From: Camelus bactrianus
Lineage: Eukaryota > Chordata > Mammalia > Artiodactyla > Camelidae
Reading direction: 5' to 3'
Length of the DNA: 64,000 nt
Assembly: GCF_048773025.1 (NCBI RefSeq)
Contig: NC_133557.1
Location: forward strand, 2,124,001-2,188,000
The notes below the pieces were generated by a model, which was not told where the DNA came from, searched no databases, and worked only from the letters and a program-made list of their open reading frames with translations. Numbering within the stretch: position 1 is the stretch's first letter; each line of letters begins with the position of its first letter. A program made the position numbers and the translations under genes. This document shows, in pieces, positions 1 through 11,670 of this stretch.

Positions 1-174
1 TCCATAGGGCATCACTTCATTTAAGTACTCTTCACTTGAACCGCCACAGGGATTCTGACTTACAGAGATGCTAATATACAATTTATTTGAAAGTTGTGGG
101 GAGAGAGAGAGAGACTAAAGAAGACTGAAATATAGAACCCATGTATTCTCATTTGAAAATCCTTGATCTGAAGT

Positions 175-335
175 CAGGAAATTGGAGTTTTGATCCTTCT
201 CTGACATCATTTACTTTGGAGCTTGAATAAGTCACTGGACTGCAACCCTCTGGCCTCAGTTTTCATCTCAGTCCAAAGGGAATTCTTTGAAGGACGGCGC
301 TTGTTAAGGTTAAACACATTAATAAATATAGTGTA
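175..335 (+). repeat. MIR SINE fragment
   Basis: Diverged MIR in sense orientation. It has the order seen in MIR: a rest of the tRNA-like 'ttttgatcc' block, then 'aataagtcactggac', then 'cctcagttttcatctca' (the CTCAGTTTCCTCATCT core). The 3' half is poorly kept. Confidence 0.6.
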
Positions 336-605
336 TTACTGATTTGTAAAATGCTTTTCTCTATGAACACTTCTCATGGCAAGATTCTTACAAGATCAGA
401 AAAAATTAAATGGAATTTACCAGAATCCTTTTCATTAACTTCCCACTAGTGTCAACTCTTAGATTAATTAGAAATCCAGATTCTAATGTCTTTTGGGAAT
501 TTAGTCTAAAGGTTCAATAGGCTGATCTTAAAGAAATTGGCATCCAGGAGAAATTTTTCTGGCTTCATATTATGCTTACCAAAAGATTTGGAAGTGAATG
601 TTCCC

Positions 606-845
606 AGTGTGGCCTTATGCCCACTGAATCAGGACATGAGCTCTTGGTTTCAAATCCGGCCCATCTCTTAACAGTTGCATAATCGTGGACAAGCTACTTA
701 ACTAGTCTGTGTCCCAGTTTCCTTATCTATAAAATAGCATATAATAATATCTATTTTATAAGATTGCTGTGAAAGGTAAATGAATTCCTTCTAGATCTGG
801 TGCTTAGAAGGTTGTCAGTCCATTGTAAGTGCTATGTTAAAAGGT
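606..845 (+). repeat. MIR SINE, nearly full length
   Basis: Sense-strand MIR. In order: 'tttcaaatccggcccatc' (box-B region), 'gtggacaagctacttaac', 'cccagtttccttatctat', 'aaaatagcatataataat', and a 3' part 'ggtgcttagaaggttgtc' that fits the conserved MIR 3' domain. About 240 bp, close to the family's full length. Confidence 0.8.
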
Positions 846-1953
846 TACCAGTTAGGAATATTGCTTTTTATTGTAGACTGAAGCCTCTTCTTTCTCCTAC
901 AAGCTTAAAAAGATCAAGAAAAATCCTTCCTCATCGTTGACCTTAATTTCCCTCTCGCTAGCTACCTCTGTAGGTCCTTAGTCGTCCCTGGGCTTGCTTC
1001 CTCCTGATACTGTCATAACAGCAACGAATCAAGGGATATGGGTCAGCCTAATTATTACAGGAAAGTGATCTCCCATGACCCAGAAATCACTGTGGCCAAG
1101 GGCTTTTCAGCCAATGCAGTAGAACTAGTTGGACCTCGTAAGGGTTTGTCACGGTTGCTCAAGATCTTGGGTTTTCAAGTATTTTTCTTTTCTGGACAGT
1201 AGAATCTGTTTGTCAAATATAACATATATCCTATATTGAAGGAACCCTGGGCTCCTTCATTACATTAGTCCAACACTCTCATTTAGTGATGAGTTCCAAA
1301 TAGATCAGGTGACTCTGGGGGTCACACACCTGTTCAGTGGCAAAGCCACGAAGGTGTTCATATACCCATCAGTCAGAAGCCAAACCATCATGTGCAGAGT
1401 TTCCAAAGAAATGGCCATGAAAGCCCATGTCCCATCCCAGGGCCCACTCGGCTAGATGAGGCATTTAGGAAGCATCCGAGAGTGGAAAGGAAGTGATGGG
1501 AGAAGAGAATTCTTCTTGGAGAGCTGTTGGGCCCCAAATCCCCAGCACCACCTCTAATCGCTGCTTACTTCCTCTGCATGCTCCTTCATGCTCCTTCTCA
1601 GACCATTCTCATCAGTGAAGGCACATAGTTCACTCTGGACTCAGGCAGTCCACTGTCTTTGCCCAGATTCATACTTTATTCTGGTTCCCCTTATAATCAT
1701 GGGTAAACAAATGCTAAGTTGTCCACAATTCTGCTTCCCTTTCCTTCTGTAGTGAGTGTACTTTCACTCCACAAAGTCTGAGTTTCTTCTAAATTTTCTA
1801 AAGTCACTTTAAAAAAAAAAAACAACAATGCTTTCCACATGCAAAAATCTCTTCCATAACAGCCTCTCTGGTACAGGTTAACTGTTTCATACCTTTGAGT
1901 ATTGTTTCTTTTAAAATGCAAATCCCTGTCAGGCTGAGCGTAGGCACTCTTTA
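846..1953. other. Unique DNA, no gene seen
   Basis: No repeat family, RNA gene or exon recognised. An A-run with CAA units lies at 1810-1829. The short frame at 1697-1921 on the minus strand reads through this run and has no family resemblance. Confidence 0.5.
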
Positions 1954-2286
1954 AAGAATGAGTGACTCAGATGAACTTATTTACAAAACAGAAACAGACT
2001 CACATGAAAAACAAGCTTATGGTTACCAGGGGAGACGGGGGTGGGAAGGGATAAATTGGCACTTTGAGATTTGCAGATACTAAGTACTATATATAAAATA
2101 GATAAACAACAAGTTTATACTGTACAGCACAGGGAACTATAGTCAATATCTTATAGTAAACTATAATGAAAAAGAACATGAAAAGGAATATATGTATATA
2201 TATGTATGACTGAAACATAATGCTGTGCACTAGAAATTGAAGCAACATTGTAAAATCAAAAAAAAAAAAAAAGAATGAATGACTCA
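1954..2286 (+). mobile_element. L1 3' UTR fragment with target duplications
   Basis: 5'-truncated L1 (LINE-1) insertion holding only the 3' UTR (1970-2270), in sense orientation. Landmarks shared with the other copies here: 'cagaaacagactcaca', a G-rich tract at 2029-2050, 'tatactgtacagcacaggg', and an A-rich tail at 2258-2272. A 16-bp direct repeat, 'aagaatgagtgactca' at 1954-1969 and 'aagaatgaatgactca' at 2271-2286 (one mismatch), is the target-site duplication of target-primed reverse transcription. Confidence 0.9.
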
Positions 2287-3799
2287 AATCCTTTCTAAGT
2301 AACTGCTGAATTTTATTGGGAACAGTGTAGGGATGTCTGGGTGTGTGTTGTGATGGTAAGGATGATGGATGAGAAAGAAGTGGACTTATTATTTGGTGAG
2401 TGACCTGGAAATTCTACCCTAGGTTGAAGGCTCAGAATCCAGGGGAAGATAAGTATCTTAGATTTCCAGGACAGGGCAGAGAGAGGAGTGGAGAGACCAT
2501 AAACAAGCACAGGATCCCTGAGAGGTGAAATAAATGCTTGAATAAAGATCTTCAGTTACATCATGACCATGCCTGGGATTTCAAGTTCTGTCTGTGCACT
2601 ACCCACCGTTGAGCTCCCACTGACTTCTCCTCCCATCACTAACTATGAGTGCAGCCAAGAATATATTTATTTCAATGTGGAAAAAAAAAAAAAGGTTTAG
2701 TCATTACCCTTAACCAATAATGTGGAAGAGATTAGAAAAAATAAATAAATAAACAGGGAAGAAAGCCAACACAGATTTCCCTGAAAATTAAATCAAATCT
2801 GTCTCCCAGGAGTAAAGAGGTTATTACTGATGGAGGGCTGGGCTTTGATGGTATTTTAGATTAACTCGATCCCAATAAAGACGGAAGTCTTGGAGCCAGC
2901 TATCTCCAAATGCAGGTGCGTCTGGAAGGTTCATTCTCTTTGGATGTTAACAATATATTGCACGATGTAGCTGGAAATCAGCCTCTGAATCAGTATTTAA
3001 TCTGACTGGCTCAGACAGACAGCAAATCTAGGGAATCAAATAAATTAGTCACTGGGTTTTAAAGGAGACCCTCCTTCACAAATCTGAGGTCCAATGCGGT
3101 GCCATGTGAGAAGTTACATGGTGCAGTTCGCTGAGGAGGTGAATTTAAAAAGAACAGGATTTCTAGGAGACATGGCCTCACAAAGCACTTCTCTTCCCTC
3201 TCCTCTAGTTTCTGAGGAAGTGTTCCATGTGCCCGCTAACCTGGGATGTGTTCCTCTTCGGTCGGCCCACAATTCCGTCTACTTTTCATTTTGAAATTAA
3301 CCTTTTGACATCTTTCCACTGAAGGAAGAAAACAAAGTCCAAACGGTAGCAGGGAAAGCATGGCTGAGAAACGGCCTCTGTGGCCTACCATGACATCTTC
3401 ATGGCTACTTGTTAAAGGCTAATTCTCTTTTCTGTTCACTGTTTACACACGTCTCTTGAGCTCTGCTGATGCCTTGCTGGCTGTGATGCCTCTCTATTGC
3501 TAAGCGTTCTCTGGCTGGGGTTCAGGGTCATGCAATTTTTATTACGCTCAGCTCTGCTTGTGAAATTATCAAGCAGGGACATCAGAAGAGCCTGTGTTGC
3601 CATAGCAACAAAGCTATGTCAGCCCAGCTATCCACCCACAATTCTCAGATAGTGGACCTAATAACTTCAGCACCAACTCGGGGTCAGAAACTATCCATCC
3701 TAATGGTGGATTCCTTGATGTGCTCTGTTACCTGGAGGTTACCAACATTTTCAATCATGTCTAGGGATGTTGAGGTTTGAATGACATGATGCATGCAAA
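2287..3799. other. Unique DNA with A-rich runs
   Basis: No gene or named repeat recognised. Low-complexity parts are an A-run at 2681-2693 and AAAT units at 2739-2754. Confidence 0.5.
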
Positions 3800-4040
3800 G
3801 CATGAAGCACAGAGTGACAGTAATGATGACAGTAGCGATCAATCTCTTTGTGGCAGATTCTGTCCTTATCACTTTTCATGGATCATAGTAATATTCACAA
3901 CTACACAAGAGGTGACATGCTATCCTTATCCCCATTATACAGATGAGCAATCGAGGCTTAGTGTGATCAAATGATTTGCCCTTGGTCGCAAAGCTGGAAA
4001 GTGATAGATTTCAATGCCGGCGGCATGATGCCAGGGCTGG
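3800..4040 (-). repeat. MIR SINE, antisense
   Basis: Antisense MIR: 'ccccattatacagatgag' (core), 'gaggcttagtgtgatc', 'tgatttgcccttggtc', 'gcaaagctggaaagtg', then the degraded tRNA-like end with 'gatttcaatgcc'. Confidence 0.8.
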
Positions 4041-4534
4041 ACTTGAGTAATAGTTTGCCTTTCAATGTCTGATGAGGTCCACTCACTGGTTTCTGCTTTG
4101 TCTTCTGACCTTGGGCTTCAGTGATTCCAAACCACGTAGTCTCTTATGTTGTTCCTTTCTTCCTCAAGCTTTCCCTTCCTCCTCCCCCTGTGCAGGTCCA
4201 AATCTTCCTGGGAGGGGTGATAATCAAAATATTCAATAAGAGATCACACTCGGGGAAAGAGTACTTAGGCTCGATGCACTAGCCTGGCCCTGAAGGACCC
4301 CTGCAGCTCCAGAGACAAAGCCCTTACTGGCTGGTTCATGGGGGCAGCTCCACAGGAGGGACCTAGTGGGCAGACAAGGAGTGCTGGGGCGAGGCATGGG
4401 GCAATGCTTGTTACCAACGGGCATGGACGTGCCAATGTTGTAGAAACTGGCTCTGAATTTCAGCCCTGACTCCTGTAAGTCCCTGATCTGAGTTTCTATT
4501 CAAGTATCACTTAGATTCAAACACTCTGGGCTAA
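4041..4534. other. Unique DNA
   Basis: No recognisable feature apart from a pyrimidine-rich stretch at 4153-4193. Confidence 0.5.
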
Positions 4535-4544
4535 GTCTTCACAC

Positions 4545-4946
4545 TTTTTTTTTTTTAAATTGAAGTATAGTCAATTTACAGCTGTGTTAATTTCTGGTGT
4601 ACAGCATAGTGATTTTGTTATACATATATATGTGTATATACATATATGTGTCGTTTTTCATATTCTTTTTCATTATAGGCTATTACAAGGTTTTGAATAC
4701 AGTTCCCTGTGCTATACAGTAGGACCTTGTTGTTTATCTACTTTATATGCAGTAGTTAGTATCTGTAGATCCCAAACTCCCAATGTCTCCCTTCCCATCC
4801 ACTTCCCCCCAGTAACCATAAGTTTGTTTTCTATGTCTGTGAGTCTGTCTCTGTTTTGTAAATAAGTCCATGTATGTCCATTTTTTTTTTAGATTCCACA
4901 CATAAGTGACATATGGTATTTTTCTCTCTCTTTCTGGCTCACTTCT
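4545..4946 (-). mobile_element. L1 3' end (3' UTR plus end of ORF2), minus strand
   Basis: Antisense L1 3' end starting with a T-run (4545-4556, the poly-A tail). It continues with 'gtgctatacagtaggacc', 'gtctgtctctgttttgta', and 'tttctctctctttctggc', the reverse of the conserved ORF2 C-terminal/3' UTR junction. A weak direct repeat ('gtcttcacact' at 4535 and 'gccttcactct' at 4949) may be a decayed target duplication. The 101-residue plus-strand frame over it is an antisense shadow. Confidence 0.85.
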
Positions 4947-5338
4947 CAGCCTTCACTCTTTACTTTGTTCTCTTCTTGTTCCTGCCTCATCTGTCTTACA
5001 ATTTTGTGTCTCTGTCTGTCTTTTGTACCAGACTCTGCAGTAAGTAAAGACAGTAGACTCCACCTGTGCATCCCCTTTGCCTAACACACTGTTGAGTGAA
5101 TAAATGAATCTCTGCATCTGGTAGTGTTACCTTTTTCTGCATGTTTTGGATCACCAGCTAGATTTACAGAGCCTTGAATGTCAGAGCGAGAGTTCACATC
5201 TCTACTTCTGGGTGCCCACAGTTCTCTAACACAGGCTCCACCCTCAATATAGAGAAGCCATAATAATTAACCAGTTATAACTTTCATGTTATTGTGCACT
5301 AAGTGACACACCAGACAAGAGTTGAAATTCAGATATTT

Positions 5339-5432
5339 TATACACACACACATACACACCTATACCATGCGCATTTAGACATATCATAATAACATATATA
5401 TGCTGATCGTATACACACACACGCACTCACAT
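5339..5432. repeat. CA/TA-rich low-complexity DNA
   Basis: Two short (CA)n blocks (about 5341-5360 and 5413-5432), interrupted and joined by TA-rich DNA. A degenerate microsatellite. Confidence 0.7.
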
Positions 5433-6117
5433 ACAATCTTTGAAAAACAAAACTCCGAGGGCAGACATTTTTATCTCCACTTTGCAGGAAAACTTGGAAC
5501 CAAAGAGCCAGCACCTACATTTTTTAATTCATTTCAGCCACTACATGCAAACCTTTGACGTGCTGCTCCTTGTCACCAGTACTGAGGGCAGGGATCCAGT
5601 GATAAAATTTTAGAGTGTTTCATGCCTTTTTGGAGCTTTCAGTAAGTGGCAGAGATAGGATTAAAAATTGTAATAATGCAATGAAGGGAAAAAGGATGCT
5701 ATTAGGGAGTCTACCAAGGGGACTATAATTTCAATTTAGAAGGGTTGAGGACATACCTATATGAAATGACACCCTATCTATTAAGGAGCTGGGCTAGAAT
5801 TTGGGTCTAACTCTGTTGGGCTGATTGTGGACAAGATGACATCTATGTGCTTCATTTTGTAGAAGAAATGTGTTCTTAGCATTTTTTTAAGTAAAAAATA
5901 ACTATTTTAATTCTGTTTTAATTTTTCAACTAGTCACAAAAGAGAGGAGAAACCCTTTAAGGTTTCCCATGTAGAGATCACTTTGTTAGCAGTCATTATA
6001 TGTATTATCCAAAAATTACTTGAATGCCTTCAGTGGTCAGGAGCTCACTATCTCAAAATATAGCCTATTTCACTGCCAGTAACACAGATGACTTATACAC
6101 TCTTGTCATGTGCTCAA
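5433..6117. other. Unique DNA
   Basis: AT-rich in the middle (5880-5935). No gene or repeat family recognised. Confidence 0.5.
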
Positions 6118-6212
6118 ATGTTCATATGTTCATAGTGGCAGTGTTTACAGTAGCCAAGACATGGAAGCCACCTAAATGTCCATTGACAGGTGAATGGATA
6201 AAGAAGATGTGC

Positions 6213-6247
<35 letters not shown>

Positions 6248-6698
6248 ATATATAAAATACTACTTGGCCATGAAAAAGGAATAAAATAATGCTATTTGCA
6301 GCAACATGAATTGACCTAGAGATTATCATACTAAGTGGAGTAAGTCAGACAGAGAAAGACAAGTATCATGTGATATCACTTACGTGTGGAATCTAAAAAA
6401 AATGGCACAAATGAACTTATTTATAAAACAGAAACAGACTCACAGATACAGAAAATAAAATCAGTTGCCAGGAAGAAGGCGGGGGAGGGATAAATTAGGA
6501 GTCTGGGATTTGTAGATACTAACTATTATAAATAAAATAGATAAAAGCCCTAGTGTTGCACAGAGAAATATATTCAATATCTTATAATAACCTATAATGA
6601 TAAAGAATATGAAATATATATATGTAAAACTGAATCACTATGCTGTACAGCAGAAATTAACACAACACTTTAAATCAACTATACTTCAAAAAAAAAAG
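6118..6698 (+). mobile_element. L1 3' end with internal TA/TG microsatellite
   Basis: Sense L1 fragment. The ORF2 C-terminal region reads 'MFIVAVFTVAKTWKPPKCP' in frame from 6120, close to the family's [18 protein letters not shown]. The 3' UTR follows to an A-tail at 6688-6697. A (TA)n(TG)n tract at 6213-6248 has expanded inside the codons that normally encode the WYIYTMEYY region, so the copy cannot encode ORF2. No clear target duplication was found. Confidence 0.85.
6213..6248. repeat. (TA)n(TG)n microsatellite
   Basis: TA dinucleotides at 6213-6231 followed by TG dinucleotides to 6248, inside the L1 copy at 6118-6698. Confidence 0.9.
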
Positions 6699-7608
6699 TT
6701 GTGAATCCTAATCTCTGTCCTTGTGTCACGTATCTGAACCATCTCTCTGAGGTCATTTTTGAAGCTCAGTGAAGTCTCTCTCCCTTCTAGGATGCTATTC
6801 CTAAATAAAAAAAAAAAAAAAACAAGAATATGGGGGCAGGAGACAGTTTTAGCCATCATCTCTAGCCCTGTGTTTCCCAATATGTGGAACAGATGTGCTT
6901 TTAAAAAAATGAGCGTCACTTGGTGAGACGGTTACTCACTTTACATTCTCTGTCAATCGCCTTGCTAATGTCATGATGAAAGTCTCAGGGCGGTGCTAGC
7001 GTGTCTTCAATCTCTCTCTGACACTTGCTAATCTCCCTTTTTAGCAAAGAGGGGGCAGGTTCCAGACTGAGAGCCTTTGGCAGACAACCATTTTCACTGT
7101 CAGGGCTTTATGTTGTCTGCCAGAAGAGACCTCATCCAGCAAACCTAAAACCTAGGCTTGATAAGAGCATGGTACAACTGGGAAAAAGGACCTTGGCATT
7201 AGCCGGTGTTCCAGAGAGCACACATTTCCAGTCATGTGCACCTGAAGGCCAGGACATGTGCCTCTTCGGGAGGGACCCCTTCTGCACCTCCTCTGCAAAG
7301 CGAGGCTTAGTGAACTGGATTTACCAACATTGAAGAAAACTTTCCGCTTTGCTTGCATCTGTCTGTTGAACTGTCCTGTTGTGCCAACTTCACAGTGTCA
7401 CCTTGGTTTGATGGAAAGTAATACTGATTCCCATTTATAAGTAAGGCAGAAAGGTTTTTTTTTGGTTTGTTTTGTTTTTGTGAAATGCATTAATCTGAGT
7501 GAGATAAAAGACGTGATCTTTCCTCTCATCAGAGTCACCGTCTATTGGAGAAGATATATGATGTTGATTTCCACCCAGTAGAAGGTGCAAGAATCTTCTG
7601 TCTGATAG
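6699..7608. other. Unique DNA upstream (plus-strand sense) of the tRNA gene
   Basis: No gene recognised. An A-run lies at 6808-6822. Two overlapping open frames around 7025-7360 have no family resemblance. Confidence 0.5.
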
Positions 7609-7615
7609 AAAAAAA
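7609..7615 (-). terminator. Candidate Pol III terminator of the tRNA gene
   Basis: Seven As on the plus strand are T7 on the transcribed minus strand, about 44 nt past the tRNA 3' end. RNA polymerase III stops at runs of four or more Ts, and no earlier T4 lies between. The implied trailer is longer than the usual few to twenty nt. Confidence 0.55.
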
Positions 7616-7659
7616 TAACTCTTAAGGTGACTGTTCAAATGGGAATATAAGCAGTCTTG

Positions 7660-7732
7660 TGGTTCCACTGGGAATTGAACCCAGGCCCTGCTGCATGTAA
7701 AGCAGCTGTGATAACCACTACACCATGGAACC
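7660..7732 (-). tRNA. tRNA-Val (anticodon TAC)
   Basis: A complete 73-nt cloverleaf on the minus strand. The acceptor stem GGTTCCA/TGGAACC pairs in all 7 positions, followed by discriminator A. The D-arm is G10TGT...TCAC25 with the loop AGTGGTTA, as in eukaryotic tRNA-Val. The anticodon stem GCTGC/GCAGC is perfect, with loop TTTACAT giving anticodon TAC, which reads GUA valine codons. The T-stem CTGGG/CCCAG is perfect with loop TTCAATT. The internal Pol III promoter is present: an A-box TGGTGTAGTGG and a B-box GGTTCAATTCC. There is no intron and no SINE body or A-tail attached. No other tRNA gene lies nearby. All stems are intact, so I call it a gene rather than a tRNA pseudogene. Expression cannot be judged from sequence. 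A near-identical 13-bp direct repeat flanks it (see findings). Confidence 0.92.
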
Positions 7733-7744
7733 TTAAGGAGACTG

Positions 7745-10700
7745 ACAGAGATCTTAACCAGGTTTGTATCTGAACTGGTCACTCAGTCCATCTTTGCCAA
7801 ATGCCTGTAATAACCTCTGATTCTCTGTTTCTCTTTGGAACTAATTTTCCATGGTCCTGGTCCCCTGCCCCCATGGAGTTGAAATCTTTGACACACTTGT
7901 AGATGAGCCATGTTTTAAATTTTTGAAAAACAAAACAAAATAATTAGTCTTTGACCACATTGAACAATCAAAACTCAGCAGTGATTCCTTGATCATGTCC
8001 ATTGTGCCAGGCACAAAATAAACATAATTAAAACCTGTAGTAAGTGCTTGGAAGAAAGACGTTGGTGTGGGGTGAGCTTAGTATTTTTCTTTGTTTCAGA
8101 GTCAAAGAAATGAAAGAAAGGAAGTTAAAAATGTGTCAGTGATTATACATGTGGTTCATAGACATGGGAAAATTGGGAAGGTTAGCAGGTGATTGACTGA
8201 AATACTGCAGTGTCCGGATGTCTCCCCCTACAGACAGAGTCCTAGAGACACAAGGAGGCAGCCCCTTCCCAAGCTCATAAGCGGATCAGTTACCCCCCAC
8301 ACAGCAGCAGTGACGCCCTTCCCTGCCTCCCTGGCCATCGGGTAGCACACATGTGGTCGGAGACGGTGGACTGGAAAGAAGGGAGATTGCCCATGACAGA
8401 GGCCACCCCTAAAAATGCCTACTACATACCTTTTTATCTTCTGTTAGAGGTACAGGACTAGGAAATGCTTTGCCAGCTCCCAGGGAGTCATGTTCTATTC
8501 GGGCGCAAATCATTTCAATGACAGACAAATGGATAAAGCTTGAACCATGATTCTCAAACTTTCTTCTGCCTCAGTCTTGCTCATATGCCCAGAACAGTTC
8601 CAACAGGAACATCTTTCTAATAACAAAACAGGGTTTGACTTCAGAAATTCTGGGGTGAAGAGGAAGCTCAGGTTATTGGGCAAAGCTGCATATCCCATGA
8701 TGGAGCAGTTTTATGCCCAACTGCTCTTCTGAGAATCCCAGGCAGGTGTTTAACTGCACAGACCCACGGACTAAAACAGACACCCCTCAGCCTGTTAAGA
8801 GGATGTTGACTCTCTCGTCTTTAACACCTTCCTGCCTTCACTGTCAGAACTTCCCACCACTATCTTGACACCCTTCCCTCTTGGAAATCAGTGGCTTCAC
8901 AAGAAAAACACATCCCAGTTAGTTATCACATTTGATTAAACACCTCACCCTGAAGTGTAAATATTTCAGCGGCCCCTCCTTTCACAGAGATATTTGCACC
9001 CCTTGGCTTTAAAGCAGCCCTCTCAAACAGTGGAATTTCAGCTATCAGGAAAAGCCAGATAAAGTGGATATTTTGGGAAGGAGGATTTCCCAAAGTCTAT
9101 TCCTCAAAACAAATTGCTTTAGGACAATTATGACAGTGATTTATTGAAGTAAAAAGGCTATATTACTTTGCTCTTGCCACATAAAATGTCTGTGTTTGCT
9201 TAGCTTAGCTGATTTCCTGGTATATCTGAAATACACTGACAGAACTCCATAGAAGAATGTTTGTCTTTTCTTCTTCTTTTTTCCATATTGCTTATACTAA
9301 GTTTCTTCCCCTTGGGAAGAAATTTAAAAAATATTTCACAGTTGCTTTGAAAACAGCTGTATAAATGCAAGACATTAATAGGGAAACCAAAATAAGCACC
9401 AGGGCAAAATAAGACCGAAGTTATTAAACCACAACCTAAAGACAGTCAAAGGAAAATATACATACATGTTGAGTTTAAAACACATGTGATTTAATTAAAA
9501 TCGAGCTTGAATTTGAAAAGAATGGCTAAGCAAAACAGTACGTCTGACACGTGAAAAGTCTTAAATCGTTCACGCACACACATACGTGGGCGCACACAAT
9601 AATTTCCTGAACCCTAAAGCCGAGGGAGCCTGAGTGTGAAAACAAAATGAGGTCTTTAGTGCAGGGGTCTAGTGAGTTACAGAGAACATTTTAGGACAGT
9701 CCCTGCCTGTCCACCCGCCTTGTAACTATCACAGGCCATTTATTCATAGCAATATCAATTAGTCATCCTGTTCTAAGCCCCGCAAGGAGATTATCTACTT
9801 TATCACCATGAGCAGTGTGCAGATAACACAGTGGAGGTTCCCGATGGCAGCCTGCATCCATTTATTTTCTATTCATTCCCAGGACAGGGCCGTTATAAAG
9901 CTGTGTGTAGGAAATGCAGCAGTTGTCCTGCACAAACTTCTTTATCTTTATTTGCCCCATTGTTGGCTATATTTTTTAGTCTCCTGGCAGCCAAGGGTCA
10001 CATTTCCATGAAGATAAATTTTATATTGGAGCCGCTGGGAGCTGATGTCAGTGCAAATCTGTGCCAGGACAGATTCAAAACGATGGCAAAGAGGAAGTTT
10101 CTGCATTTTATTTCGGTATTATATTGTCCTGTTTTCCTGATAACGGAGCCAGGGAAGACTTGGAACCAAGGTCTATTTTTCTGCTTTGTTCATCTCCCAA
10201 CGATGGATAAATACCCAGGGCCTCTCCCTGTCGGCCAGGCTTCAGTCTGATGATCTGTGAGATGACCTGAGATGCTGAAGCAGCGAACATCCTTACCTGC
10301 AGGCCCAGCCTTGCATATACCCTGGGTGACCGGAGGTTAGAACAGATGAATTTGGTCCCAGGTTTTGCTGCCAGTGAAGGTCAGGCTCGCTGTGTTGACA
10401 GGGATACTTCCTGCCTGTTATCAGCCTGCTGGACATTTGATGTGTGTCCATGTTGTGTGTCCACTGGAAGCCAAATGTCATAGCTCAAAGATAACATTTT
10501 GCCCTGCTTTCCTCCCATTTCAAAATGAATTCAGGTTTTCTGTATGGGTAAGCTCAGTTTGGAGTCTGGGGGGAATTCCAAAGTCAAGAATGTTCTGTTT
10601 ATGAAGTAATCCTAGTAATGTGTGGAATTTTTATCGTGAGTTTTTTTTTTTTTTTCCCTCTTGCAAAGGCTAAATGTTTAAGAAAAATGCAGGAAACTGG

Positions 10701-11142
10701 CAATTAGAATCAATTCCCTTCATAACAACAGCAGGACATCAGCTTAAAAATATGTCCTTTAACTGGTGTAACGATTGCAGTAATAGAAATCTGGGGAGTG
10801 TCTGTGGAATACACAGCTCGACCTGGGGGTGACTGGAAGGACGATTCTAACACGTGAAGTCACATTTCAAAGGCTGGCTCACATGGTGGTGACTGGAATT
10901 CAGAACATGAGTTCTGATTAAATCCGTGGTAGAAACAAGGTTGAGTTCTAACCTAATCCATACCTTTCAGAATGTACTCTACCTGAGGCAGTTACAAACT
11001 CTACCTTCAAAAGTGTTATGGAATAAGATAAAATAGGTTCTTTAACCACCAGGCCATTTGTAAACAATGAATTCATTATGCCAAAGTCTGACTTTTTAAA
11101 TATCAATTTCTACTCCCATCTCTCCCTTTTTAGGGATTCAAT
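7745..11142. other. 3.4 kb repeat-poor unique DNA
   Basis: No gene, exon or named repeat recognised. Only simple runs stand out, such as a T-run at 10641-10656. The part at about 9790-10090 is a possible conserved noncoding element (see findings). Small frames at 8510-8732 and 9808-10604 overlap on both strands and show no domain. Confidence 0.5.
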
Positions 11143-11670
11143 TAATTCAGTGAATATTCAGTGAGCACCTAGTAACTGCCAGGCACTATTTTAGATGCAG
11201 TGAGAAAAAAATGACAAAAATCCCTGCTCTTGTACAACTGACATTCTAATGGGGAAGAGAGAGAATCAGATGCAATTTAATTTATAAGTGCTAAGAAGAT
11301 CAAAACAGAGGAAGGAGTGAGAGAATGTCAAGAAAGATATGGCAGCAGTTTTAAAATTTAAGGACTGAGAAAGTGTGATCTGAAGGGGAAGGGTATAGCT
11401 CAGGGGTAGAGTGCATGTTTAGCATACACCAGGTCCTAGGTTCAACCCCGAGTACCTCTGTTAAATAAACAAACAAACAAACAAACCTAATTCCTTCCCT
11501 TCAAAAATAAAAAAATAATAATATTAAAAAAAAAAAGTATGACTTGAGTCAAGTCCTGAAGCCAGTGATGAAGTAAGCTACCCAGGTTTCAGTGGCAGCC
11601 AAGCCTCAGGAAAAGACCACAGCAAGTGCAAAGGCCCTGAGGCAGGCTGGCCTTGCTTAAACTCAAGCAA
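11143..11670 (-). repeat. L2 LINE fragment, antisense, split by a SINE
   Basis: Antisense L2. Left part: 'tgagcacctagtaactgcc', 'ggcactattttagatg', 'aaaatccctgctcttgtac', 'aactgacattctaatggg'. Right part after the SINE: 'agtcctgaagccagtg', then 'agcaagtgcaaaggccctg'. The SINE at 11384-11536 interrupts it. Confidence 0.7.
11384..11536 (+). mobile_element. Camelid tRNA(Ala)-derived SINE (Vic-1 type)
   Basis: Pol III SINE in sense orientation. The head 'gggtatagctcaggggtag' is the tRNA-Ala A-box region and 'aggttcaaccccgag' the B-box. Next come 'tacctctgttaaataaac', an (AAAC)n stretch, the body block 'cctaattccttcccttc', and an A-rich tail. A probable target duplication flanks it: 'aagtgtgatctga' at 11371-11383 and 'aagtatgacttga' at 11535-11547 (three mismatches), so the insertion is not recent. 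It lies inside an L2 copy. Confidence 0.92.
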
